Assembly: GCF_000701365.1 (NCBI RefSeq)
Contig: NZ_JNIK01000013.1
Span: 186,001-250,000, forward strand
DNA: 64,000 nt
Source of the DNA: Blastococcus sp. URHD0036
Lineage (GTDB): Bacteria; Actinomycetota; Actinomycetes; Mycobacteriales; Geodermatophilaceae
Direction: 5' to 3'
The position numbers were made by a program, and so were the translations under genes. How positions within the stretch are numbered: position 1 is the first letter of the stretch; each line of letters begins with the position of its first letter. The notes beneath the pieces are model-generated. The model was not told the origin of the DNA. It did not search any database and saw nothing but the letters and a program-made list of their open reading frames with translations. Below, piece by piece: positions 48,568-57,624 of this stretch.

Positions 48568-49036
48568 GTACCTGCCTGCTCCGTGGGGAAGAGCCCGGGG
48601 GCCCGGATCGCTGGCCCGCCGATACAAACACCGTGTGACCGGTTCGTGACCCCCCGCGCGGCGTGTCCGGGGGGACACGCGGAGGGTGATGTCCCACACG
48701 TCCCACGAGTCTCGGTCCGGTCACGTCGCGTGCCCAACGGAACTCCTCCGACCGCTCAGGAGTTTGACTTCCCGAGGGGATGGGCACGGACGCCTTCCCG
48801 GCGTGGAGCCAATCGCGCCGGTCCGACGCAGACGTCGGGCCGCCGATCCCGCCGGTGATCGAGGAGTCGCTCCTCGTCCCCGAGTGGACAGCAGCTCCGA
48901 CGGGAACCGATGATCAGCATCCCGCTGATCCGCCCTGCGCCTCCACGGCGTCGGGGCACCCGCCTGCGGGAACACCGAGTGGTGGACCCAACTGGAGGTC
49001 ATCGCACGACGAGAAGTGACAGAACGGGGACGCTGT
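48568..49036. other. Long intergenic region
   Basis: About 470 bases between divergent genes. I see no open frame with conserved features, and no convincing c-di-AMP riboswitch despite the adjacent peptidoglycan peptidase gene. It must hold the promoters of the M23 gene and of the mannitol dehydrogenase operon. A GTG at 49016 in frame could extend the latter gene by 7 codons. Confidence 0.5.
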
Positions 49037-50584
49037 ATGACGACGCCGGAGCTCTCTCCCGGTCCGCCGGCCCACGCCGGCACCGTGCCCCACCCGACCG
49101 CTCCGGCCGTCGCCCCCGTCCGACCCCTCTCCGACGCGACCCTGCTGCTCCACGGTGAGCGGCTGACCGTCCCGACCTACGACCGCGCCGAGCTCACCCC
49201 GGCCGTCGTCCACCTCAGCGTCGGCGGCTTCCACCGCTCCCACCAGCTCACCTACTTCGACGACCTGGCCCAGCTCGGCATCTCGACCGGCTGGGGCGTG
49301 GTCGGCGTCGGCCTGCGGCACCGTGGCATGCAGGAGGCGCTGGCCCCGCAGGACCACCTCTACACCGTCGTCGAGCGCAGCCCGGACGGCGAGCGCGCCC
49401 GCGTCGTCGGCGTGATGGTCGACTACCTCTTCGCCCCGGACGCCCCCGAGGCGGTGCTCGACCGGCTCGCCGACCCGCGCACCCGCATGGTGACCATGAC
49501 GATCACCGGTGCCGGCTACCCCCTCGACCCGCACAGCGGCGCCCTCGACCTGGCCTGCCCCGCCCTGCTGGGCGACCTGGCCGAGCCGCACCGGCCGTCG
49601 ACCGCCATCGGCTACGTCGTCGAGGCGCTGGACCGGCGCCGGCGCGCCGGTACGGCACCGTTCACGGTCGTCTCCTGCGACAACATGCACCGCAACGGCG
49701 ACGCGACGCGCGCCGCCGTGGTCGGCCTGGCCCGGCAGCGCGACGAGGTCCTCGCCCGGTGGATCACCGACCGGGTGAGCTTCCCCAGCAGCATGGTCGA
49801 CCGGATCACGCCGCAGACCACGGTGGAGGAGCGCGCGGCCGTGGCCGACCGCTACGGCGTCGACGACCGCTGGCCGGTGATCACCGAGCCGTTCTCCCAG
49901 TGGTTCATCGAGGACGACTTCTGCAACGGCCGGCCGCCGCTGGACGCCGTCGGCGTCCGGTTCGTCCCGGACGTCGCCCCGTACGAGCTGATGAAGACGC
50001 GACTGCTCAACGCCAGCCACTCCGCCCTCGGCTACCTGGGCACGCTGGCCGGCTACGAGCAGATCGACGAGCTCATGGGCGACGGCGTGTTCTCCGCCTA
50101 CGCCGCCCGCCTGATGGACGACGAGGTGACCCCGCTGCTGCCCCGGCCCGCGGGCGTCGACCTCGACGAGTACAAGGCCGTGCTCCTGCAGCGCTTCGCG
50201 AACCCGGCCATCGGCGACCGCCTGCCGCGGCTGTGCCGGCGCGGCTCGACGAAGATGGCCCACCACCTGCTGCCCTCCCTGCGCCAGTCGCTGACGGCCG
50301 GCCGGCGTGCTCCGCTCCTCACGCTCGCCGTGGCGGGCTGGATCCGGTACCTGCAGCTGCACGACGCCGTCGAGGACGACCGCGGCGCGGAACTGCAGTT
50401 CCTCGCCCGCGCGGGCGGCACCGACCCCCGGTCGGTGCTGGCCGTCCGCCCGGTCTTCGGGGACCTCGCCGACGAGCCCACCTTCGTGGCCGACCTGACG
50501 ACGGCGCTGAGCGACCTCGTCCGCGACGGCGTCCGGCCGACCGTGGCCGCTGCCGTCCGCCGGTCGCGGGTGCTCGCCCGATGA
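49037..50584 (+). CDS. Mannitol/fructuronate dehydrogenase family protein
   Basis: 515 residues, long-chain dehydrogenase (MtlD/UxaB/UxuB type). Seen: Rossmann start HLSVGGFHRSHQ, TMTITGAGYPLD, SCDNMHRNG, and the catalytic block ELMKTRLLNASHSALGYLG with the active-site Lys and the following Asn and His. The family reversibly oxidises polyols such as mannitol or mannonate to ketoses. First gene of a four-gene operon in which each of the first three joins is a stop/start overlap; with HAD phosphatase, TagF-like polymerase and nucleotidyltransferase downstream, a biosynthetic rather than catabolic role (making mannitol or its phosphate) is inferred. Confidence 0.9.
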   Translation: MTTPELSPGPPAHAGTVPHPTAPAVAPVRPLSDATLLLHGERLTVPTYDRAELTPAVVHLSVGGFHRSHQLTYFDDLAQLGISTGWGVVGVGLRHRGMQEALAPQDHLYTVVERSPDGERARVVGVMVDYLFAPDAPEAVLDRLADPRTRMVTMTITGAGYPLDPHSGALDLACPALLGDLAEPHRPSTAIGYVVEALDRRRRAGTAPFTVVSCDNMHRNGDATRAAVVGLARQRDEVLARWITDRVSFPSSMVDRITPQTTVEERAAVADRYGVDDRWPVITEPFSQWFIEDDFCNGRPPLDAVGVRFVPDVAPYELMKTRLLNASHSALGYLGTLAGYEQIDELMGDGVFSAYAARLMDDEVTPLLPRPAGVDLDEYKAVLLQRFANPAIGDRLPRLCRRGSTKMAHHLLPSLRQSLTAGRRAPLLTLAVAGWIRYLQLHDAVEDDRGAELQFLARAGGTDPRSVLAVRPVFGDLADEPTFVADLTTALSDLVRDGVRPTVAAAVRRSRVLAR

Positions 50585-51366
50585 CCGCGGCCTCCGCCAC
50601 CTCTCCTCTGCCGGCCGACGTCGTGGCCGGCCTGCGGGCGCTGCTCTGCGACGCCGACGGCAACCTGTTCCCCAGCGAGGAGCCCGCGTTCGTGGCCTCC
50701 GCGGAGGTCACGAACCGCTTCCTCGCCGAGCTCGGGTCACCGACGCGGTACGCCGCCGAGGAGCTGCGCCTGGCCACGACCGGGATGAACTTCCGGACCA
50801 CGTCCCGGCGGCTGGCCGCCGAGGCCGGCCGGCCCGACGCCGACATCGAGCCGTGGGTCGCCGAGGAGAAGCGCGCGGTCACCGCGTACCTGGGCGAGGT
50901 GCTGCGCCCGCACGCGGAGACGACCGCGGCGGTGACCGAGCTCGCCGGGTACCTGCGCCCGGCCGTGGTGAGCTCCAGCGCCCTCGCCCGGCTCGACGCC
51001 TGCTTCCGGGCGACCGGCCTGGACGGGGTGCTGCCGGCGGAGGTGCGCTTCAGCGCCGAGGACTCCCTCCCGGTGCCGACCAGCAAGCCCGACCCGGCCG
51101 TCTACCTGCACGCCTGCGCACAGCTGGGGATCGACCCGGCCGCGGGCCTGGCGGTCGAGGACTCGGTCGCCGGCACCCTCTCGGCCGTCCGGGCCGGCTG
51201 CCCCACGGTCGGCAACCTGCTCTTCGTCCAGCCGGCCGAGCGCGCGGAGCGGGCCGCCGCCCTGCGGGAGGCCGGGGCACTGACCGTCGTCGGGTCCTGG
51301 CGGGAACTGGCCGACCTGCTGCTCCCCGTCCTCGTCCGCCGCGCATCCACGGGAGGAACCCGGTGA
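50581..51366 (+). CDS. HAD family phosphatase (beta-phosphoglucomutase-like)
   Basis: 261 residues. ATG overlaps the previous stop (ATGA). Seen: LLCDADGNLFP, the D-x-D catalytic motif I, motif II VVSSSALARLD, and motifs III/IV TSKPDPAVYLHA and AVEDSVAGTLSAVRAGC. Such enzymes remove phosphate from sugar or polyol phosphates or shift it. In this operon it could release a polyol phosphate or process an intermediate of the polymer. Confidence 0.9.
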   Translation: MTAASATSPLPADVVAGLRALLCDADGNLFPSEEPAFVASAEVTNRFLAELGSPTRYAAEELRLATTGMNFRTTSRRLAAEAGRPDADIEPWVAEEKRAVTAYLGEVLRPHAETTAAVTELAGYLRPAVVSSSALARLDACFRATGLDGVLPAEVRFSAEDSLPVPTSKPDPAVYLHACAQLGIDPAAGLAVEDSVAGTLSAVRAGCPTVGNLLFVQPAERAERAAALREAGALTVVGSWRELADLLLPVLVRRASTGGTR

Positions 51367-52490
51367 ACATCGTCTACGTGGCCTTCCGCGGCCACTTCTC
51401 CGACAGCCCCCGCGCGCTGTACGAGGAACTGGTCCGCCGCGGGGTCGACGCCACCCACACCTGGCTGTCGGCCCCGCACACCCAGGCCTCGTTCCCCGCC
51501 GGCGTCGCGACGATCGAGTTCGGCAGTCCGGAGTCGATCGCGTCACTGGAACAGGCCGACCTGGTGGTCTCCAACGACCACATCCCCCTGGACTGGGAGA
51601 AGCGGCCGGGGACGACGTACCTGCAGACCTGGCACGGCACGCCGCTCAAGCGCATCCACAACGACGTCCTGTGGGCGCCCGAGGGGCGGCTGGCCTACCT
51701 GGAGCACGACATCGCGCGGTGGGACCACCTGGTGTCGCCGAACCCGGCCAGCACGCCCCGCTTCCGCAAGGCCTTCGGCTTCGAGGGGCCGGTGCACGAG
51801 ACCGGCTACCCGCGCAACGACGTGCTGAGCAGCCCCGGGCGCGACGAGGTGCGCGCCCGGGTGCGGGCCGAGCTCGGCCTGCGCGACGGGCAGACCGCCG
51901 TCCTCTACACGCCGACCTGGCGCGACGACCTGGTCTTCAACAAGACCGGGCCGCGCGACTTCGAGTTCGCCGTCGACCTCGAGGACTTCTCGGCCCGCCT
52001 CGGCGAGGACCACGTGCTGCTGCTGCGGCTGCACAACATGGTCATGGACCGGCTGGAGATCGCCGAGGGCTCGCCCGTCCGCGACGTCTGCGGGCACCCC
52101 GACATCAGCGAGCTCTACCTGGCCGCCGACGTCCTGGTCACCGACTACTCCTCGACGATGTTCGACTTCGCCGTCACCGGGAAGCCGATCCTCTTCCTGA
52201 CCTACGACCTGGAGTACTTCTCCGACGAGCTCCGCGGCTTCTACTTCGACCTCGCCGAGGTCGCGCCGACGCCGCTGCTGCGGACCAGCGCCGAGCTCGT
52301 CGAGGCGCTCGCCGACCTCGACGCCCTGACCGCGCGCACCGCGGACCGCTACGCGCGGTTCCGCGAGACCTTCTGCTCCCTCGAGGACGGCCACGCCACC
52401 GAGCGCGTCCTCGACGTCATCTTCCCGGCGGACACGGTGTCCCCCGGAACAGCGAACACCCGAGGAGGGGACGACAGTGCGCATTCTTGA
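51363..52490 (+). CDS. CDP-glycerol glycerophosphotransferase (TagF/TagB-like) family protein
   Basis: 375 residues from GTG 51363, overlapping the previous stop (GTGA). Seen: LQTWHGTPLKRI (the conserved H-G-T-P-x-K of TagF-type enzymes), PRNDVL, YTPTWRDD, and the late DVLVTDYSSTMFDFAVTGKPILFLTYDLE with the S-S motif. It has no membrane segment and would transfer polyol-phosphate units from a CDP carrier to build a wall polymer, peripheral to the membrane. Context suggests the unit is mannitol phosphate. Confidence 0.88.
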   Translation: MNIVYVAFRGHFSDSPRALYEELVRRGVDATHTWLSAPHTQASFPAGVATIEFGSPESIASLEQADLVVSNDHIPLDWEKRPGTTYLQTWHGTPLKRIHNDVLWAPEGRLAYLEHDIARWDHLVSPNPASTPRFRKAFGFEGPVHETGYPRNDVLSSPGRDEVRARVRAELGLRDGQTAVLYTPTWRDDLVFNKTGPRDFEFAVDLEDFSARLGEDHVLLLRLHNMVMDRLEIAEGSPVRDVCGHPDISELYLAADVLVTDYSSTMFDFAVTGKPILFLTYDLEYFSDELRGFYFDLAEVAPTPLLRTSAELVEALADLDALTARTADRYARFRETFCSLEDGHATERVLDVIFPADTVSPGTANTRGGDDSAHS

Positions 52491-53295
52491 CAGCGCTCTC
52501 GACGCCGGACCGGCCACCGGTCTGCTGGAACTCGCCCGCTCCACCGACTCACGCCGGACCGAACCCGCCCCTGTGCAGGTCGTGATCCTCGCCGCCGGCA
52601 TGGGCACCCGCCTGGGCCGCCCGCACCCCAAGCCGCTGACCCCGCTGCACGACGGCCGCAGCATCATGCAGCGCCAGCTCGACACCCTGCGGGAGGTCTT
52701 CGGGGAGGGCGTCGACGTCACCGTCGTCGTCGGCTTCAAGGCGAAGCGGATCATGCGGGCCGCCTCCGACGTCCGGTTCACCTACAACCCGGACTACGCG
52801 AGGACCAACACCTCGAAGAGCCTGCTGCGCGCGCTGCGCGCCACCCGGGACGGCGGCGTGCTGTGGCTCAACGGCGACGTCGTGTTCGACCGGGAGGTGC
52901 TCGAGGCCGCGCTCCCCCACCTGCGGGACGACGAGAGCTTCGTCTGCGTCGACACCTCCACCGTCGCCGACGAGGAGGTCAAGTACACCCTCGACGCCGA
53001 CGGGTGCATCGCCGAGCTGTCCAAGAAGGTGACCGGCGGCCTGGGCGAGGCGGTGGGGATCAACTACGTCTCGGCGGCCGACAAGGCGGTGCTGGTCGAG
53101 CACCTCGAGGCGTGCGACGCCCAGGACTACTTCGAGCGCGGCATCGAGACGGCGATCGTCACCGAGGGGCTGCGCTTCCAGCCGGTGGACATCAGCCGGT
53201 TCTCCGCCGTGGAGGTCGACTTCGAGGCCGACCTGGAGCGGGCCAACGAGCTGTTCTCCGCCCGCGCCCGGCTCCGGGTGGCCGAGACCGCCTAG
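52477..53295 (+). CDS. NTP transferase (phosphocholine/polyol-phosphate cytidylyltransferase-like)
   Basis: 272 residues from GTG 52477 (GGAGGGG 5 bases upstream; overlaps the polymerase gene by 14 bases). Nucleotidyltransferase fold: VVILAAGMGTRLGRPHPKPL carries the GMGTRL and PKPL substrate motifs. The N-terminal 30 residues are an extra segment. It would activate a polyol phosphate with CTP. In pneumococcal mannitol-phosphate capsules a comparable transferase/reductase pair makes CDP-mannitol, which is why I favour that product. Ends at a strong terminator. Confidence 0.85.
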   Translation: MRILDSALDAGPATGLLELARSTDSRRTEPAPVQVVILAAGMGTRLGRPHPKPLTPLHDGRSIMQRQLDTLREVFGEGVDVTVVVGFKAKRIMRAASDVRFTYNPDYARTNTSKSLLRALRATRDGGVLWLNGDVVFDREVLEAALPHLRDDESFVCVDTSTVADEEVKYTLDADGCIAELSKKVTGGLGEAVGINYVSAADKAVLVEHLEACDAQDYFERGIETAIVTEGLRFQPVDISRFSAVEVDFEADLERANELFSARARLRVAETA

Positions 53296-53308
53296 TTCCC
53301 GGCCCTGC

Positions 53309-53346
53309 GCAGCGGACCCTCAGCCGACCGGCTGGGGGTCCGCTGC
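53309..53346. terminator. Bidirectional hairpin terminator
   Basis: A 17-bp stem (one G-T pair) with loop GACC. It ends both the polymer operon and the convergent copper operon, whose last stop codon lies inside the stem. Confidence 0.8.
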
Positions 53347-54393
53347 CGTCCGGGGGCTGGGGTCGCGGAAGCGGCGCACGGCGGCGATGCCGCCGCCCAC
53401 CAGCCCGGCTCCCAGGCCGAGCAGGAGCCCCACCGCGACGCGGGCCAGGCCCTCGGGACCGGCGGCCAGGAGGTGCGCGCTCCACATCACGTCGACGTCG
53501 GGCAGGCCCTGCACCAGCAGCAGCCAGCCCAGGACGACCGCGAACAGCCCGGCCATCGCCCCCCGGCCACGCCAGGCGGCCCACGCGCCGAGCGCGGCGG
53601 CGAGGACCGCGGTGAGGGCCGGGAGCAGCGCCGAGGCGAGTGCGCCGCCGTAGGAGCCGACGGACGCCGGCGGCTCGGGGGTCGTGAGGGCGTGCAGCAG
53701 CGCCGCGGCACCCCCCAGCAGCATCGCCGCACCGAGCGGGCGGGCGTCGCGGGCGAGCAGGCCGGCGGCCAGGCCGAGGGCCACCACCGCCAGGTGCGCC
53801 GGCCAGACCACCCAGGGCGACGGCGGCGGGGCCCAGGTCAGCTCGCCGGCCACCTCCACGGTCGTGCCGCCGTGCGTCATCGGCACGACCCAGTCGGCCA
53901 CGAGGTGCTCGCGGTCCGGGTCGGCGGCCACCGCGGGAGGCAGCTGCCCCTCGCTCATCCAGTGGGTCCGGTGGTCGTGCCACACGTACCGCGGCTCGGT
54001 GGAGACCTGCACCCACTCCGGCTCGGCGTCGACGTCCACGGAGTCCGGGATGTCGGCGCGGCCGTACCGGTCCAGGTTCAGGTAGGTGGCGGGGCTCCGG
54101 CTGTTGCGCCAGACGCCGTCGGGGCCGATCCGCAGGTAGGGCTCGTCGCTGTAGCCGGGCACCGCGACCTCGGTGCCGGTGGTGTTCACGACCTCGAACT
54201 CGTCGCCGAACTGGAGGACGCGGACGGTGACGCCCGGCACCTCGGGGGTCACCGACGTGACGCGCCCGTCGAAGTCGCTGCCGGCGACGTCGCCGCCGAC
54301 GTGCGCTCCGGCGGGCCCGGCGAGCGCGAGCACCGCGACGATCCCCGCCAGGAGCACGAGCGAGCGGGCCGCTGCTCTGCGCACCGCGGTCAC
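53320..54393 (-). CDS. Membrane protein of copper operon, unknown family
   Basis: 357 residues from GTG 54393 (overlaps previous stop). Signal peptide ending GPAGA, then mature N-terminal AHVGG, a beta-rich extracytoplasmic domain of about 170 residues with WVQVSTEPRYVWHDHRTHWM, a His-rich patch that could bind copper, followed by about five membrane segments. No named family; the mature N-terminal His, as in CopC and YcnI, suggests copper contact. Last gene of the operon, after SCO1. Confidence 0.8.
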   Translation of the reverse strand: MTAVRRAAARSLVLLAGIVAVLALAGPAGAHVGGDVAGSDFDGRVTSVTPEVPGVTVRVLQFGDEFEVVNTTGTEVAVPGYSDEPYLRIGPDGVWRNSRSPATYLNLDRYGRADIPDSVDVDAEPEWVQVSTEPRYVWHDHRTHWMSEGQLPPAVAADPDREHLVADWVVPMTHGGTTVEVAGELTWAPPPSPWVVWPAHLAVVALGLAAGLLARDARPLGAAMLLGGAAALLHALTTPEPPASVGSYGGALASALLPALTAVLAAALGAWAAWRGRGAMAGLFAVVLGWLLLVQGLPDVDVMWSAHLLAAGPEGLARVAVGLLLGLGAGLVGGGIAAVRRFRDPSPRTAADPQPVG

Positions 54394-55061
54394 CCCACGA
54401 TGGCGGCGACGTCCGCGGCGATGTCCGCGGGCGTGTTCCCGCCGTCGAAGGCGACCTGCGCCTCGTCGTCGGCGCCGTACAGCAGCAGCAGCGTGGAGTG
54501 CAGCCGGCCCTGCTCCTCGGCCAGCGGGACGCCGGCGGCGAGCTGGGCCCGGTCGATCGCGCCCTGGTCGCCGGTGAGACCGACGAAGGGCACCGGCAGG
54601 TCGGCGTCGAAGCGGTCCAGGTACCCCCGGAGCACGTCGGGGGTGTCGGTCGCGGGGTCCGTCGTCACGAAGACCATCTGCACCTGCTCGGCCACCCCGG
54701 GGTCCAGCCGGCCCAGGGCGAGCCCGACGTCGAGCATGGTCGTCGGGCAGATGTCGGGGCAGCTCGTGTAGCCGAAGAACAGCAGCGTGGGCCGGCCCGC
54801 CGTCCGGTCGGCGAAGTCGTACTCCGCCCCGGAGGTGTCGGTGAGCGTGAACGAGGGGCGCTGGAAGGGGTCGGGCAGGTCGATCCCGGCGAACCGGTCG
54901 TCCGGGCCCTCGACCGTGACACCGCCGGAGTGGTCGTGCCCGCTCGAGGAGGGAGCGGCCGCGTCGGCGTCGGCGGAGGAGCAGGCGCCCAGCAGCAGGC
55001 CGGCGGCGAGCAGCGCGGCGGACAGCCTGCGGGCGGGCACGCTCCGGAGGGGGGCGGTCAC
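54390..55061 (-). CDS. SCO1/SenC family copper chaperone lipoprotein
   Basis: 223 residues from GTG 55061. Lipobox LGAC (Cys27), Ser/Asp linker with GHDHSGG, then a thioredoxin-like domain with copper-binding CPDIC in GYTSCPDICPTT and the third ligand His in GRLHSTLLLL. SCO proteins deliver copper to the CuA site of cytochrome oxidase or act in copper homeostasis. Coupled by GTGA overlaps on both sides. Confidence 0.92.
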   Translation of the reverse strand: MTAPLRSVPARRLSAALLAAGLLLGACSSADADAAAPSSSGHDHSGGVTVEGPDDRFAGIDLPDPFQRPSFTLTDTSGAEYDFADRTAGRPTLLFFGYTSCPDICPTTMLDVGLALGRLDPGVAEQVQMVFVTTDPATDTPDVLRGYLDRFDADLPVPFVGLTGDQGAIDRAQLAAGVPLAEEQGRLHSTLLLLYGADDEAQVAFDGGNTPADIAADVAAIVG

Positions 55062-55798
55062 GAGGCCACGGTACGTCGGCCGGCTCGGTAGCCGAGGACC
55101 ACACCGGCTCCCCCGGTGAAGAGGGCCAGGATCGCCACGAAGAGGGCCAGGCCGCTGGCGTCGCCGCTGTCGGACACGTCCCCGTGGGCGTGGCCGGCCT
55201 CGTCGTCGCCGGCCGTCGTCGTGGTGCCGGCGCCCCCCGCGGGAGACGTGAGCGTCAGCACCGGTGCCGGGCGTTCGGGCTCCTCCTGCCCCTCCACGGT
55301 GGGCTCGATCCACGCCGACTCGGTGCCGTCGTCGTAGGTCTGCACCGCGGGCAGCACCAACGCGTCGGTGTCCGGGAGCGGGCCGCCGGAGAACGAGAAC
55401 TCCTGGAACTGGCCCGGCGCGATGCCGCTCCCGGCGTCGGCCCGCCACTCGATCTGGGAGACGTACGTGGTGACCTGCTCGCCCTCCACCTCGACTGGCG
55501 CCGGCAGGTCCGACGACGTGGTCGTGACGGTCCACCCCGGGACCGGCAGCGTGCTGACGAACGACAGCGGCGTGTCCGCCGGCAGCTGCACCCGCAGCGA
55601 GACGGTGCTCGCCGTGTCGCTCTCGTCGGGCACCCGGAAGGTGATCTTGCCGGAGCCCCCCGGTGCGGCGTCCGCGGACGAGACGGACACGTGCGCCGAG
55701 GCGCTCCCGGCGACGGCGAGGGACGCCGCCAGTGCGACGAGGACCGCGGCCGCGACCGCGCCGAGGCGCAGGAGCGGACGGGGCAGGGAGAGGGACAC
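55058..55798 (-). CDS. YcnI family protein (DUF1775)
   Basis: 246 residues from GTG 55798 with AGGAG 5 bases upstream. Signal peptide ending SASA, mature protein starting HVSVSSADAAPGG: the N-terminal His and nearby residues bind copper in characterised YcnI. Domain of about 150 residues (KITFRVPDESDTASTVSLRVQLP, PGWTVTTTSS) then a Thr-rich linker and a C-terminal membrane segment (GLALFVAILALFTGGAGVVLGY). Acts outside the membrane with CopC/CopD. Confidence 0.9.
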   Translation of the reverse strand: MSLSLPRPLLRLGAVAAAVLVALAASLAVAGSASAHVSVSSADAAPGGSGKITFRVPDESDTASTVSLRVQLPADTPLSFVSTLPVPGWTVTTTSSDLPAPVEVEGEQVTTYVSQIEWRADAGSGIAPGQFQEFSFSGGPLPDTDALVLPAVQTYDDGTESAWIEPTVEGQEEPERPAPVLTLTSPAGGAGTTTTAGDDEAGHAHGDVSDSGDASGLALFVAILALFTGGAGVVLGYRAGRRTVAS

Positions 55799-55827
55799 AG
55801 TGCTCCTGTCGGGCCGGGGCGGGGGGC

Positions 55828-57624
55828 TCAGCGGACCGGGAAGTCGGTGCTGGCGGTGGTGGCGGTGAACTCGTCGAGCCGGACCGAGACGGCTAGGGTC
55901 CAGGTGCCGGCCGAGGGGATCGCCACGTCGTCGCCGACGTAGTGACCCGGGCCGGCCGGCTCCAGGTCGACGGCCAGCGGGCCGATCTCCTGGGCGGGCT
56001 CGGTGAGGGTGACCCGGATGTCCTCGGGCTGGATCAGCTGACCGGTCTCGTCGAAGAGGTAGACGTGCAGCAGGTTGGCACCGGTGCGGGCCGGATCGAG
56101 GGAGATCTGCACGGATCCGCTCTCCCCGGCCGAGGACTGCAGCGGCAGCGTCACGTCGACCGGCTCGGCCACCGTCGCGCGGGCCGGCGCCGTGCCGACG
56201 AGGACCGCCGACAGCGCCAGGACGACGACCCCGAGACCGGCCTCGACGAGGACCGACCGGCGCAGCACGCCCCGCTCGGCACCGGCCGCCTCGGCGAGGC
56301 CCTCCTCCCGGGCGGCCGCGGCACTGACCACCTCCGGCGGCGTGCCGGCGGGAGCGGCGAAGGCGTGGGCGGTCACCCGGCGGCGGGGGGCCCGCGGCCG
56401 GCGGACGCCGAGGCGCTGCTGCACCCACACCCGCGACACCCCGGCGGCGGACAGGAGCAGCAGCACCACGGCCAGCTTCGCCGTCAGCAGGCGCCCGTAG
56501 TCGGTGGAGAACAGCGCCGACGGCGAGCCCACCTCCCGGACCGCCTGGACGACGCCGGAGACCACCAGCACCGTCACCGAGATCGCGGCCAGCCGGGAGA
56601 AGCGCGGCAGGGCCGCGGCCATCTCCCGCGCCGGCACGCCGTCCCGCAGGACGCCGGCCAGAAGCGCGGTCAGGCCGCCCAGCCACAGCGTCATGGCGGC
56701 GACGTGCGCGGTGGCGGCGACCACCGCGATCGCCGGGTAGGGCCCGGCGACCGGGTGGCCGACCGCCGCGGTGGTGACGACCATCCCCGCCGCGAACACG
56801 CCGCCGAGCGCGAAGGCCTGGGGCACGGGCTCCTCGCCGTGGCGCAGCCACCGGAGCAGCAGGAGCGCCAGGCCGGCGGTCAGCGCCAGCCGGACCAGCA
56901 GGGCGACGCCCAGCTCGGACCGGGCGGTGTCGGCCAGCAGGGACGGGTCGACCAGCGAGCCCAGGCCGCTGCCGGCGGAGTAGGGACCCTGCGCGAGGTA
57001 GGTGAGGACGGCGCCGGCGGCGACGGCCGCCAGCCCCGCGGTGGTGAGCCGGCGCAGCAGGGCCGAGGCCCAGCCGGCCGGCCAGCACAGCGCCAGCATG
57101 GCGGGGACGCCGATGGCGAGGGCCAGACCGGCGAAGCCGATCCAGCGGGCGGTGGGCAGGAGGACCCGGATCCCGGGGTCACCGCTGTGCCCGGTGCCGG
57201 CCACGTCGGCGGCCACCAGATCGGCGTCGCCCACGGTGAAGGAGAAGGCACCGGCGATCGGGTGCGAGTCGGCGGAGATCACCCGGTAGGTCACGAGGTA
57301 TCCCGCGTCGTCGGGCAGGGGGCTGTCCGGGACGAGGGTGAGGGTGTCGCCGTCCGCCGAGAGCTCGGTCTGGTGGACGGTGCCGTCCGAGTGCAGGAGC
57401 CGGACGTAGCCCGCACCCACCGACACCGACTCGCTGAACTGGAGCGTGATCTCGTCCGGCGCCTCCTGGAGCCGGGCACCCTCGCCGGGGTCGGTGCCGA
57501 CCAGCTCCGCGTGTGCGGCGGCCGGGCCCGCGGTGACGACGCCGGCCAGCAGCCAGCCGGCCAGCAGCAGGAACAGGACCGCGAGCGGACGCCGCCGGGA
57601 GGCGGCCGTCGCGGCTCCGCTCAC
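55828..57624 (-). CDS. CopC-CopD fusion copper resistance/import protein
   Basis: 598 residues from GTG 57624. Signal peptide ending AAA, mature start HAELVGTDPGEGARL, then CopC domain to about residue 125 ending VISADSHPIAGAFSFTVG (second copper ligands). After a linker, eight CopD membrane segments (about 145-440), then an extracytoplasmic domain with FTATTASTDF at the end. CopC binds Cu2+ outside; CopD carries it across or transfers it. Starts four bases inside the anti-sigma stop (GTGA), tying copper genes to the sigma system. Confidence 0.92.
   Translation of the reverse strand: MSGAATAASRRRPLAVLFLLLAGWLLAGVVTAGPAAAHAELVGTDPGEGARLQEAPDEITLQFSESVSVGAGYVRLLHSDGTVHQTELSADGDTLTLVPDSPLPDDAGYLVTYRVISADSHPIAGAFSFTVGDADLVAADVAGTGHSGDPGIRVLLPTARWIGFAGLALAIGVPAMLALCWPAGWASALLRRLTTAGLAAVAAGAVLTYLAQGPYSAGSGLGSLVDPSLLADTARSELGVALLVRLALTAGLALLLLRWLRHGEEPVPQAFALGGVFAAGMVVTTAAVGHPVAGPYPAIAVVAATAHVAAMTLWLGGLTALLAGVLRDGVPAREMAAALPRFSRLAAISVTVLVVSGVVQAVREVGSPSALFSTDYGRLLTAKLAVVLLLLSAAGVSRVWVQQRLGVRRPRAPRRRVTAHAFAAPAGTPPEVVSAAAAREEGLAEAAGAERGVLRRSVLVEAGLGVVVLALSAVLVGTAPARATVAEPVDVTLPLQSSAGESGSVQISLDPARTGANLLHVYLFDETGQLIQPEDIRVTLTEPAQEIGPLAVDLEPAGPGHYVGDDVAIPSAGTWTLAVSVRLDEFTATTASTDFPVR

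Noticed and set aside
48568-49036. c-di-AMP riboswitch upstream of the M23 peptidase
   Set aside because: The characteristic paired-helix core and conserved purine blocks were not found on either strand by eye.
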